64,000 bases of DNA from SIG299 sp051880375 (GTDB lineage Bacteria > Bacillota > Clostridia > Lachnospirales > Lachnospiraceae): NCBI GenBank assembly GCA_051880375.1, contig JBJENV010000065.1:62001-126000 (forward strand), read 5' to 3'. Position 1 is the stretch's first letter. Every line of letters starts with the position of its first letter. The translations under genes were made by a program, and so were the position numbers. Below, one piece after another: positions 53,575-61,495 of the stretch. The notes below the pieces were generated by a model. The model was not told the DNA's origin. It did not search any database and saw only the letters and a program-made list of their open reading frames with translations.

Positions 53575-53741
53575 GTGCATAAATAAGCTGTAAGCAATTT
53601 CGTATCCGTTGTTCGCTTGCACCTCCTGACATCTGTGTGCTCATGTCGGACTGACCGTCCGCCCTGATACCCACAGATGTCTCGGCGATGCGTACAACCG
53701 GATACGAAATTGCTTACAGTTTTTATTTTGCACAGCTGAAG
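53575..53741. repeat. Nested palindromic intergenic element, copy 2
   Basis: Perfect 21-base arms at 53588-53608 and 53699-53719 extend outward with few mismatches (GTGCAtAAATAA and TTTTATTTtGCAC). Inside, GACATCTGTG (53628-53637) pairs with CACAGATGTC (53672-53681), and CGGAC with GTCCG at the centre (53647-53661). Layout and inner motifs (CCTGACA, CGGAC/GTCCG, CAGA...TCG) match copy 1 although the outer arms differ. The tail TTTTTATTTT can also terminate the activase transcript. Confidence 0.82.
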
Positions 53742-53868
53742 TGGTGTAGGAAATTCAAGATGAAGTTTTACTCCTATATTGTGAGCACAGATTTTTTGTG
53801 TTATTCTTATATCAGTTAGAAAAATCAGGATGGACGAGTTCATAATTTCGATTTGAGGAGGAAGCATA

Positions 53869-54300
53869 ATGATACATTTCGTTGATATTGATGATGGGAA
53901 TTGGAGAATACCTTTAAAGGTATCAAAAGAGCAAGAGTTGTATGTGGCAAACAGCACCACCATGTTGGCAAGGGCATATGCATATCGCAATCACAGAAGT
54001 CGGGCATTTTTAATTTATGAAGATGAAACACCTGTTGGAATGGGATTGTATTATGATTGCGAACCATTAGCTGCATATGATTTTAGCCAAATATTTATTG
54101 ATGAACAATTCCAAGGTAAAGGATATGGCAGAACAGCAATCAAACTTGTACTTGACGATATGAAGAAAGATGGTAAATATGATAAAGTTGTTCTATGCTA
54201 TATTGAGGGAAATATAGTCGCAAAAAAAATTTATGCAGATTATGGGTTTATGGAAACAGGCCGTGATGAAAATGAGATTATCATGGAATTGAAACTGTAA
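53869..54300 (+). CDS. GNAT family N-acetyltransferase
   Basis: 143 residues. The acetyl-CoA site is IFIDEQFQGKGYGRTAIKLVLDDM (Q/RxxGxG/A-type), followed by VVLCYIEGNIVAKKIYADYGFMETGRDENEIIMEL, the standard GNAT end. The substrate (small amine or protein) cannot be told. GAGGAGG precedes the ATG. The DNA is visibly richer in A and T, with AAA, GAT and ATA-type codons, than the GC-rich activase gene before it, suggesting recent acquisition. Confidence 0.9.
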   Translation: MIHFVDIDDGNWRIPLKVSKEQELYVANSTTMLARAYAYRNHRSRAFLIYEDETPVGMGLYYDCEPLAAYDFSQIFIDEQFQGKGYGRTAIKLVLDDMKKDGKYDKVVLCYIEGNIVAKKIYADYGFMETGRDENEIIMELKL

Positions 54301-54497
54301 AGGAAGAATAATAAATCCGGGTTGTGTGACTTATATCAATCCTTATCCTTTAAGATAAAAAAAGTTAGGAAGTATGATAGCCGTTTTTTGCGGACATAAC
54401 CATTATAATAATATGTCCTTGGAATATCAGGGAATATGATTAACCTACGGAATGAGCATTGATTATCTTGCTATGCCCGTCTTTGATTTTGCCAAAT

Positions 54498-54545
54498 AAA
54501 AAGCAAGGTTGCTTAGACCTGCTTCCTTGCTTTTTACTGACACAA
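54498..54545. terminator. Bidirectional terminator between the GNAT and BspA-like genes
   Basis: AAAAAGCAAGG pairs with CCTTGCTTTTT, T runs on both strands. The rest of 54301-54578 holds no supported feature. Confidence 0.88.
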
Positions 54546-54578
54546 TTCTGAAATTGCTTCACACTAAATATCTTCTGC

Positions 54579-56546
54579 TTATTCTGTTACTACATTATAT
54601 CCATTCTCTTTTGCCCACTGATCAGCATAGGAACCAGCCGGAGCGTAGATAACTAAAGAATCACTACTCAAATAAAATGCACCACGTCCTATGCTCGTTA
54701 CGCTGTCCGGTATTGTGATACTGCTTAAGCTCGTACAACCATTAAATACATCATCTCCTATGCTCGTTACGCTGTCTGGTATCGTGATACTGCTTAAGTT
54801 TGAACAATATATAAATGCTCCATTTCCTATGCTTGTTACGCTGTCCGGTATTGTGATACTACTTAAGTTCTCACAATTACCAAATGCATAAACTCCTATA
54901 CTCGTTACGCTGTCCGGTATCGTAATACTGCTTAAATTCTCACAACCCCAAAATACATGATACCCTATGCTTGTTACACTTTCCGGTATTGCGATACTGC
55001 TTAAGTTTCGACAGAAACTAAATGTACTATCTCCTATGCTCGTTACGCTGTCAGGTATCGTGATACTGCTTAAGCTCGTACAATATTCAAATGCACGCTC
55101 TCCTATGCTCGTTACGCTTTTCGGAATCGTGACACTGCTTAAGTCTGGACAATGACTAAACGCGCCATCTCCTATGCTCGTTACACCGAATGGTATTTCC
55201 GCTGTTTCAGATACTGCACTTCCATCAACTAAAATCCCGTTTACGATTACATAAGGACTATTATTCTGCTGGCTTTTAAGCCACTGCGTACTATCAAATG
55301 CGTCGTCTCCTATACTCGTTACGCTGTCCGGTATTGCGACACTACTTAAGCTCGAACAATACGAAAATGCACTGTCTTCTATGCTTGTTACGCTGTCCGG
55401 TATTGTGATACTGCTTAAGCTAGAACAGCCAGAAAATGCACCATATCCTATGCTCGTTACGCTGTCTGGTATCGTGATATTGCTTAAGCTTCTGCACCAG
55501 CTAAATGTGTTATCTCCTATGCTCGTTATGCTGTCCGGTATTGTGATACTGCTTAAGCTAGAACAACCCGAAAATGCATAATCTCCTATGCTCGTTACAC
55601 TGTCCGGTATTGTGATACTGCTTAAGCTAGAACAACCCGAAAATGCATAATCTCCTATGCTCGTTACGCTGTCCGGTATCGTAATACTGCTTAAGCTAGA
55701 ACAATCTTCAAATGCATAATCTCCTATGCTCGTTACATTTGAAGGAATTTCCACATTTTCTGACACTGTGCTTCCAGCAACTAAAATTCCGTTTACGATT
55801 ATGTATGGACTACTATTCAGCTGATTTTCAAGCCACCGTGTACCTTCAAAAGCAGCAACTCCTATGCTCGTTGCGCTGGATGGTATTGTAATACTGCTTA
55901 AGTTTGCGCAACTTAAAAATGCACCCATTCCTATGCTCGTTACACCTTCCGGTATTGTGATACTTCTTAAATTATCACAACTCTCAAATACATAGAATCC
56001 TATCTCAGTTACCGCCATTCCATCAATTTTTTCAGGAATCACTATTTCCTCTAATGCTTCATCCACATTCTTTAATCCGGTAATCACAATCGTACCATCA
56101 TCCTTTTGTTCATAACGGAACAGATTAACCTCCGGCTGTTCTGTTACTTCTTCCGAAATAACAGTAAACTGCGTTGATGCCACATTGTGAGATACTCCGG
56201 TTACTGTATCTTTGATGGAAAGATGAACTACTGCTGAACCAACTTTTACAGCTGTTACAACGCCCAAACCATTTACAGAAACAGCATCACCTTCCACACT
56301 CCACTTACACTTGTAGTTTCCCTTATTCTTACTCCAGTCCTTCACTCCGTAAAAGTTTAAGTCAATTGATTCTCCAACCTTTAAGTTGACCTCTGTCATT
56401 GACTTGCATTCCGCTGTACCCAACGTTACGGAATAAACTTCTGTCCCTGCATAAGCCGTCTGCGTTGCTGTTTTTGCAGGGGTACCCATGGAAGCAACCA
56501 TCATGATGGTCATTCCCAATGCAATGTGCTTCATCTGCTTTCTCAT
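54579..56546 (-). CDS. BspA-like leucine-rich repeat surface protein with Ig-like domain
   Basis: 655 residues from MRKQMKHIALGMTIMMVASMGTPAKTATQTAYA, a signal peptide; AAGGAGG precedes this ATG, while the frame to 56648 runs into the promoter. A Big-type Ig domain spans about 35-130 (VNLKVGESIDLNFYG, GVVTAVKVGSAVVHLSI). Then come about 18 TpLRR repeats of 23 residues (SLSSITIPDSVTSIGDYAFSGCS), two of them interrupted by an insert (RWLENQLNSSPYIIVNGILV and a near copy). It ends AYADQWAKENGYNVVTE-like without LPXTG or anchor. BspA proteins bind host or matrix proteins. Several repeats are nearly identical in DNA, so copy number may vary. Confidence 0.93.
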   Translation of the reverse strand: MRKQMKHIALGMTIMMVASMGTPAKTATQTAYAGTEVYSVTLGTAECKSMTEVNLKVGESIDLNFYGVKDWSKNKGNYKCKWSVEGDAVSVNGLGVVTAVKVGSAVVHLSIKDTVTGVSHNVASTQFTVISEEVTEQPEVNLFRYEQKDDGTIVITGLKNVDEALEEIVIPEKIDGMAVTEIGFYVFESCDNLRSITIPEGVTSIGMGAFLSCANLSSITIPSSATSIGVAAFEGTRWLENQLNSSPYIIVNGILVAGSTVSENVEIPSNVTSIGDYAFEDCSSLSSITIPDSVTSIGDYAFSGCSSLSSITIPDSVTSIGDYAFSGCSSLSSITIPDSITSIGDNTFSWCRSLSNITIPDSVTSIGYGAFSGCSSLSSITIPDSVTSIEDSAFSYCSSLSSVAIPDSVTSIGDDAFDSTQWLKSQQNNSPYVIVNGILVDGSAVSETAEIPFGVTSIGDGAFSHCPDLSSVTIPKSVTSIGERAFEYCTSLSSITIPDSVTSIGDSTFSFCRNLSSIAIPESVTSIGYHVFWGCENLSSITIPDSVTSIGVYAFGNCENLSSITIPDSVTSIGNGAFIYCSNLSSITIPDSVTSIGDDVFNGCTSLSSITIPDSVTSIGRGAFYLSSDSLVIYAPAGSYADQWAKENGYNVVTE

Positions 56547-56610
56547 CTGTCTCCTCCTTATTTTGGCTATCGTTGCCATAATATAAATTTGTTTTATGCT
56601 AACGCTATTT

Positions 56611-56639
56611 ATTATAGCCCATTTTGTTCTAAATGTAAA
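56611..56639 (-). promoter_or_regulatory. Predicted promoter of the BspA-like gene
   Basis: Minus strand TTTACA (56634-56639), 17-base spacer, TATAAT (56611-56616). The spacer contains an operator half-site, TTGTTCTA on the plus strand at 56624-56631. Confidence 0.75.
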
Positions 56640-56640
56640 G

Positions 56641-56657
56641 TAGAACATATTGTTCTA
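56641..56657. promoter_or_regulatory. Operator of the XRE regulator
   Basis: TAGAACATATTGTTCTA, a perfect inverted repeat with 7-base arms, lies between the BspA-like promoter and the XRE start codon. With the half-site at 56624-56631 it brackets the -35 box. Confidence 0.7.
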
Positions 56658-56680
56658 GTATACTATAAACGGTGATAAAT

Positions 56681-56905
56681 ATGAACAAATATCAAAGATT
56701 ACGTGATTTACGCGAAGATGCAGATATGACTCAGGCACAGATTGGAAAGTATTTAAACATTTCCCAGCGCTCTTATGCCCATTTTGAAGCCGGAACGCGC
56801 GGCATCCCTATAGAAATTTTAATTGCATTAGCAGACCTTTATAAAGTCAATCTTGACTACTTAGTAGGACGTACCGATAAAAAAGATATGCTGCCTCCAA
56901 AATAA
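56681..56905 (+). CDS. Small XRE-family transcription regulator
   Basis: 74 residues, almost entirely one helix-turn-helix domain (MTQAQIGKYLNISQRSYAHFEAGTRGIPIEILIALADLYKVNLDYLVGRTD). The ATG at 56681 is preferred over an in-frame GTG at 56672, which overlaps the weak ribosome site GGTGAT. It is divergent from the BspA-like gene, and the shared intergenic region carries an operator-like repeat, so it probably represses that surface protein and itself. Confidence 0.88.
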   Translation: MNKYQRLRDLREDADMTQAQIGKYLNISQRSYAHFEAGTRGIPIEILIALADLYKVNLDYLVGRTDKKDMLPPK

Positions 56906-56922
56906 TATTGAAGACAGCATTC

Positions 56923-57516
56923 TTACTCTTTAATTAAGACCGCCCTGCATGGTGCTCCGTCGCTACCGCCCAGATTCAGCGGTGCGGCATTCAGCCAGTA
57001 AACTCCCTCTTCTACGTGACTAAGGCGGATTCCCTCCAAAAGTACTACCTCTGCTCCCAAAAGCTCATAATGTACCGCTGCCGGTGCCTCGAAAGGTCCT
57101 ACGGTCTGAGATTCGTTTCCAATTAAGAGTACCTTTTCTTTGGTAAATACTTTGGCTGCCTCTAAGGTTACAAAAGTATCTCCTCCGATTAGAATACGTT
57201 TTGATGCTTCCACATCAAAACTTCTTGCTTTCTCAACAAGCTTTTGAGCAACCGTCGCTGTTACCGGTCCATCCGTAAAACCTACATAACATTTTCCGAT
57301 CACACTCTCCAGTTTCATCTGATCAATCGTCTTGCCATTCTGATAAAAATGATAAGGAGCATCCACGTGAGTTCCGTTATGAGCACACATGGAAAGGTTC
57401 GTAAGATTATAGATGCTTCCTCCCTCTATTGTTTCTACCATGTTCCTTACCGGAGTTTCATCTCCCGGAAACACCGAACAGGTAAACAACTCCTGTGAAA
57501 TATCATAAATCTTCAT
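56923..57516 (-). CDS. Cyclase family protein (kynurenine formamidase-like)
   Basis: 197 residues. The metal motif HNGTHVDAPYHF is the HxGTHxDxPxH signature of the cyclase/arylformamidase family; MKIYDISQELFTCSVFPGDE and the C-terminal LNLGGSDGAPCRAVLI also fit. Members hydrolyse N-formylkynurenine, isatin or other cyclic amides; no tryptophan-degradation genes are nearby, so the substrate is open. GGAGACAGGG precedes the ATG. Confidence 0.88.
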   Translation of the reverse strand: MKIYDISQELFTCSVFPGDETPVRNMVETIEGGSIYNLTNLSMCAHNGTHVDAPYHFYQNGKTIDQMKLESVIGKCYVGFTDGPVTATVAQKLVEKARSFDVEASKRILIGGDTFVTLEAAKVFTKEKVLLIGNESQTVGPFEAPAAVHYELLGAEVVLLEGIRLSHVEEGVYWLNAAPLNLGGSDGAPCRAVLIKE

Positions 57517-57577
57517 CCCTGTCTCCTTCGCTCATGAGGCATTACACTAATACCTCTTTATAACCAACGTAACTTTT

Positions 57578-58252
57578 CTATCTGTTTTCTATCTGCCAAT
57601 CAATCGGTTCCAGTCCATGCTCTTTTAAAAACTCATTCGTTTTGCTGAAATGTTTGCAACCGAAAAAGCCCCGGTATGCCGACAACGGACTTGGGTGCGG
57701 TGCTTCCAAAATCAGATGCTTCGGATTGGTGAGCATGGCTTTTTTGCTCTGTGCAGGTCTGCCCCAAAGCAGAAATACCACCGGCTCATCCTTTGCGTTG
57801 ACTGCCTGAATAACGGCATCCGTAAACTGCTCCCAGCCCTTTCCCTGATGGGAATTTGCCTGATGCGCGCGTACCGTCAGCACAGTATTTAACAGTAACA
57901 CACCCTGTCTTGCCCATTTTTCAAGGTAGCCATTGTTTGGAATATAGCAGCCCAGATCATCGGCAAGCTCCTTATAAATATTCTCTAACGACGGCGGAAT
58001 TTCCGTTCCGGGCTGCACCGAAAAGCAGAGTCCATGCGCCTGCCCGACGTTATGATACGGGTCCTGCCCTAAAATCACAACCTTGACCTTTGAGAGCGGT
58101 GTAAAATGAAACGCATTAAAAATATCATCTGCCGGCGGGTAAATCACATACCTGCTGTATTCTTCTCTGATAAAATTGTATAGCTCTTTATAATACGGTT
58201 TCTTAAATTCCCCCTGAATGGCTGGCATCCAGTCATTTGTTATCATTGCCAT
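57578..58252 (-). CDS. ung: Uracil-DNA glycosylase
   Basis: 224 residues from MAMITNDWMPAIQGEFKKPYYKELYNFI, with AGGAGA nine bases upstream; the longer frame to 58300 is not supported. Family 1 motifs are intact: GQDPYHNVGQAHGLCFSV with the catalytic aspartate, LLLNTVLTVRAHQANSHQGKGWEQFTDAVI and the histidine loop APHPSPLSAYRGFFGCKHF. It removes uracil from DNA in base-excision repair. It lies 67 bases after hisF on the same strand. Confidence 0.98.
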   Translation of the reverse strand: MAMITNDWMPAIQGEFKKPYYKELYNFIREEYSRYVIYPPADDIFNAFHFTPLSKVKVVILGQDPYHNVGQAHGLCFSVQPGTEIPPSLENIYKELADDLGCYIPNNGYLEKWARQGVLLLNTVLTVRAHQANSHQGKGWEQFTDAVIQAVNAKDEPVVFLLWGRPAQSKKAMLTNPKHLILEAPHPSPLSAYRGFFGCKHFSKTNEFLKEHGLEPIDWQIENR

Positions 58253-58319
58253 AGCTGTAACTCTCCTGTCTGTCGGACTTTCTGTTGATACACCATGCAT
58301 TCTGCATTTCTTAACCTTC

Positions 58320-59081
58320 TTACAACCGCACGCTGATACCTTCGTTTCGCAGATACTGCTTTACCTCCGAAATTTCCAGCTCCTTATAATGGAATAAGGA
58401 TGCTGCAAGCGCCGCATCCGCCTTTCCCACCGTCAAAGCATCCTTAAAGTGAGAAAGCGTTCCCGCTCCTCCGGAAGCGATGACCGGAATTTTTACAAGC
58501 TCCGAAATTTTTGCGGTCAGCTCCAAATCATAGCCGTCCTTGGTTCCGTCTTTATCCATGCTGGTAACGAGCAGTTCGCCCGCACCGAGCCGGTATGCCT
58601 TTTCCGCCCAGGAAAGCGCATCGATTCCCATATCCACTCTTCCGCCGTTTTTATAAATGTTCCAGCCGGTACCATCCGCCCTGCGTTTTGCATCAATTGC
58701 CACAACGACGCACTGACTTCCGAATTTATCTGCCGCACGCGAAATCAATTCCGGTTCCAAAATGGCCGCGGTATTGACCGCCACCTTATCGGCACCCTCT
58801 CGCAGAATATCACGGAAATCCTCTACCGTGCGGATACCACCGCCGACCGTAAACGGAATAAACACCCGCTCCGCCACCTTACGGACCAGCTCCGCCTTAA
58901 TGTTCCTTGCATCGGAGGATGCCGTAATGTCTAAAAATACAAGTTCATCTGCTCCTGCCCTGTCATATGCCGCCGCAATTTCCACAGGATCTCCCGCATC
59001 TTTTAGATTTACAAAGTTGACGCCTTTTACCACTCTTCCGTTATGCACATCCAGACAGGGAATGATTCTTTTTGTAAACAT
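58320..59081 (-). CDS. hisF: Imidazole glycerol phosphate synthase, cyclase subunit
   Basis: 253 residues, full length. MFTKRIIPCLDVHNGRVVKGVNF places catalytic D11; FTVGGGIRTVEDFRDIL, TSMDKDGTKDGYDLELT and PVIASGGAGTLSHF complete the barrel. With HisH it makes the imidazole ring in histidine synthesis. GGAGG precedes the ATG. It lies 11 bases after hisH. No other his gene is in the window. Confidence 0.99.
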   Translation of the reverse strand: MFTKRIIPCLDVHNGRVVKGVNFVNLKDAGDPVEIAAAYDRAGADELVFLDITASSDARNIKAELVRKVAERVFIPFTVGGGIRTVEDFRDILREGADKVAVNTAAILEPELISRAADKFGSQCVVVAIDAKRRADGTGWNIYKNGGRVDMGIDALSWAEKAYRLGAGELLVTSMDKDGTKDGYDLELTAKISELVKIPVIASGGAGTLSHFKDALTVGKADAALAASLFHYKELEISEVKQYLRNEGISVRL

Positions 59082-59092
59082 AAGCGCCTCCT

Positions 59093-59695
59093 TTACAGTG
59101 TTGCAAAATTCTTCAGTATCTTCAGTCCGACTTCACCGCTTTTTTCCGGATGGAACTGACAGGCAAACAAATTCTTCTTTTCAATAGAAGCATGAATGTT
59201 TACCACGTAATCCGTTGTTGCCGCTACAATGTCTTCTTCTGCCTTTAAATAATAGGAATGCACAAAATAGACATAGGACTGGTTTGGTATTCCTCGAAAC
59301 AGCTTTGCATCCGGCTTGATTTCAAGCGAATTCCAACCGATATGCGGTACCTTAAAGCCTTCCATATCCGGAATTCTTAACACCTTTCCCTTTAAAACAG
59401 AAAGACCGCTGACACCCGGTGTTTCCTCACTTCCTTCAAATAACAACTGAAGGCCAAGGCAAATCCCCAGCAGCGGTATTTCCTTATCTACGGCTTCCCG
59501 AATTGTATCGGAAAGCCCTGTCCTGTTTAATTTTTGCATAGCATCGCCAAATGCCCCGACTCCCGGCAGGATAATTTTATCCGCACGCAGAATCTCTTTC
59601 TGATTTGAAGTCACCACTGCCTTTTCTCCAAGAAAAAGCAGCGCTTTTTCTACACTTTTCAGATTTCCTGCATCATAGTCCACAATCGCTATCAT
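59093..59695 (-). CDS. hisH: Imidazole glycerol phosphate synthase, glutaminase subunit
   Basis: 200 residues. Class I amidotransferase triad: cysteine in LLGICLGLQLLFEGSEET and histidine/glutamate in CQFHPEKSGEVG. It supplies ammonia to HisF. Its ATG overlaps the stop of the upstream zinc-ribbon membrane-protein gene (ATGA), an unusual partner for a his gene. Confidence 0.98.
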   Translation of the reverse strand: MIAIVDYDAGNLKSVEKALLFLGEKAVVTSNQKEILRADKIILPGVGAFGDAMQKLNRTGLSDTIREAVDKEIPLLGICLGLQLLFEGSEETPGVSGLSVLKGKVLRIPDMEGFKVPHIGWNSLEIKPDAKLFRGIPNQSYVYFVHSYYLKAEEDIVAATTDYVVNIHASIEKKNLFACQFHPEKSGEVGLKILKNFATL

Positions 59696-61479
59696 TCTAC
59701 AGTTACACCTGCCCCTTCACTGTTCTGTCCGTAGGTGTTCTTACCCACAATTTCGTATATTGTCTTACTGTATTCCACTGCAGACTGCTCCTTAATTAAA
59801 CGCATTGCCTCATCCAGCGAAATACCATAGTGCTTATCCAGTTCTGCCAGAATCTGACTCTGCACATACTCCAGATCGTCCAGAATGTCTTCGTAACCGG
59901 CTAAAATTGCAAACATACTGTATTTTTCATAGCGTTTCAATCCCTTAAGCAGAGAATCCAGCGCAGCCGCCTCATCTCCCATCGCAACATAGCTGTTATA
60001 CGAGTTTAACTGCTTGTTGACAAACATCACCGTCATGACCTTATCGCCGAACTCTACATCTTCCTCCTTCAGCTCCAGACCATAAATCTGGTTATAGGCA
60101 TCGTTATAATACTGCGTACTGTTGTTAATTGCCATATCAAAACTCTTTTTCGCACTGGTAATTGCAAGATGATACGTTACCATATTACCGCCGACAATCA
60201 CCAGAACCGTAAGTAATGCAAATGCAAGAAAGACAATGAAAGCTCCTGCGCGGTTGATTCTGGAGTCCTTCATTTCTTCCAGAATCAGCTTTGCCTGCTC
60301 CATCTTTCTTGCTTTTTTCTCTTCCTTCGCCAGTTGCGCCAGCCTTGCCTTTTCTGACTTTGCCGCCAACGCAGCTGCTTTCTTTTCATCGGCTGCCTTT
60401 TTCTTTTCTTCCGCTTCTTTTTGCTTCTGTTCCGACTTTGCCCGCTTCTTTTCTGCAATTTCCTCCGGTGTCGGCTCATGCTTTATTTTCGAAGGTTCTA
60501 ATGGAACATTGCCAAACAATCTGACCATCAATGGCTTCTTGTCCTTCTTTTTTCCCTTCTTTTTACCCTTTTTCGTATTAGCGGTTGCAACCTCCGAATC
60601 TTCACCCTCATTCAACAGGTGCAGTAAGGAATTGTCCTCTTCTTCAGTTTTAGCAGATTCCATTTCATCAATTTCCTGAAACAGATTATCCAGTGCAACA
60701 ATATCCTGATCATCCATGCCTTCCGTGAACAATGTGTTTTCAGAAAATAAATCTTCCTTTTCAGAAGTATTCTCCTCCGGTTCTGTCTGAAGTTCCTCAA
60801 CTTCAGGCTCATCAAAAGTAAATCCGTCAAAGATAGAATTCTCTGATTCCGTATCTTCTGTCACAGCAATGTCTTCCGGAGCATTCTCCACCGCCAAAGG
60901 TTCCTCTGTTACCGGCTCTTCCGCGACCGGCTCTTCTGCGACAGGCTCCTCTATGACAGTCTCCTCTATGGCAGGCTCCTCTATGACAGGCTCCTCTATG
61001 ACAGTCTCCTCTATGGCAGGCTCCTCTATGACAGACTCTTCTACGACCGGATCTTCTATGACAGGTTCTTCCGACACAGATTTTTCAAAAGCCGGTGGAA
61101 CCTCCGCCTGCGCAGGCTCCTCGTTCTCCAGTTCTTCAGAAATCATTCGGTCAATTGCCTTGTCGTCCATGAATTCGTCAAAAATATTATAGTCATCCAA
61201 ATCTTGATCAAATTCATCCGTATTTTCCACTGCAAGCTCTGTGTCCGCTCCGCCTGCAACAGCAACTTCCGATATTTCCTTTTTTGTTTCTTCCCGTTTT
61301 TCTTTCTTCACGGGAGAACGCTCGGCACCTCTGTTTGACCCAGACGTGCCGGAAACCACCGAATTCAACAGACTGTCCAAATACGATTCATCTGTATAGT
61401 CTATATTTTGTTGTCCGCAATTCGGGCAGAACTCCGAGTTATCAGGAATCTCTGCTCCACAGTGCTTACAAGTTGTCAT
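59692..61479 (-). CDS. Zinc-ribbon, acidic-repeat membrane protein of unknown function
   Basis: 595 residues. Residues 4-22 form a zinc ribbon (CKHCGAEIPDNSEFCPNCG). A very acidic stretch (about 70-300) contains tandem EEPVIEEPAIEET-type repeats of 5-10 residues. A Lys/Ala/Glu coiled coil (about 335-400) leads to one helix (AGAFIVFLAFALLTVLVIVGG, about 412-435) and a helical extracytoplasmic part of 160 residues (KSFDMAINNSTQYYNDAYNQIYGLEL). Zinc ribbon plus one helix is common in Lachnospiraceae proteins of unknown role. It overlaps hisH by four bases. The repeats probably vary in number between strains. Confidence 0.82.
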   Translation of the reverse strand: MTTCKHCGAEIPDNSEFCPNCGQQNIDYTDESYLDSLLNSVVSGTSGSNRGAERSPVKKEKREETKKEISEVAVAGGADTELAVENTDEFDQDLDDYNIFDEFMDDKAIDRMISEELENEEPAQAEVPPAFEKSVSEEPVIEDPVVEESVIEEPAIEETVIEEPVIEEPAIEETVIEEPVAEEPVAEEPVTEEPLAVENAPEDIAVTEDTESENSIFDGFTFDEPEVEELQTEPEENTSEKEDLFSENTLFTEGMDDQDIVALDNLFQEIDEMESAKTEEEDNSLLHLLNEGEDSEVATANTKKGKKKGKKKDKKPLMVRLFGNVPLEPSKIKHEPTPEEIAEKKRAKSEQKQKEAEEKKKAADEKKAAALAAKSEKARLAQLAKEEKKARKMEQAKLILEEMKDSRINRAGAFIVFLAFALLTVLVIVGGNMVTYHLAITSAKKSFDMAINNSTQYYNDAYNQIYGLELKEEDVEFGDKVMTVMFVNKQLNSYNSYVAMGDEAAALDSLLKGLKRYEKYSMFAILAGYEDILDDLEYVQSQILAELDKHYGISLDEAMRLIKEQSAVEYSKTIYEIVGKNTYGQNSEGAGVTVE

Positions 61480-61495
61480 GCTTTACTCTCCAAAG

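Noticed and set aside
54301..54497. Possible gene remnant between the GNAT gene and the terminator
   Set aside because: No frame longer than a few codons with a ribosome site, and no recognisable protein fragment on either strand.
54691..55960. Regular repeat of about 69 bases, considered as a CRISPR array
   Set aside because: The period and variation are those of 23-codon leucine-rich repeats in an intact frame, and there are no unique spacers or cas genes.
60869..61192. Ser/Thr-repeat frame on the plus strand, adhesin-like in appearance
   Set aside because: Antisense of the EEPVIEEP repeats in the zinc-ribbon protein; no start signal.
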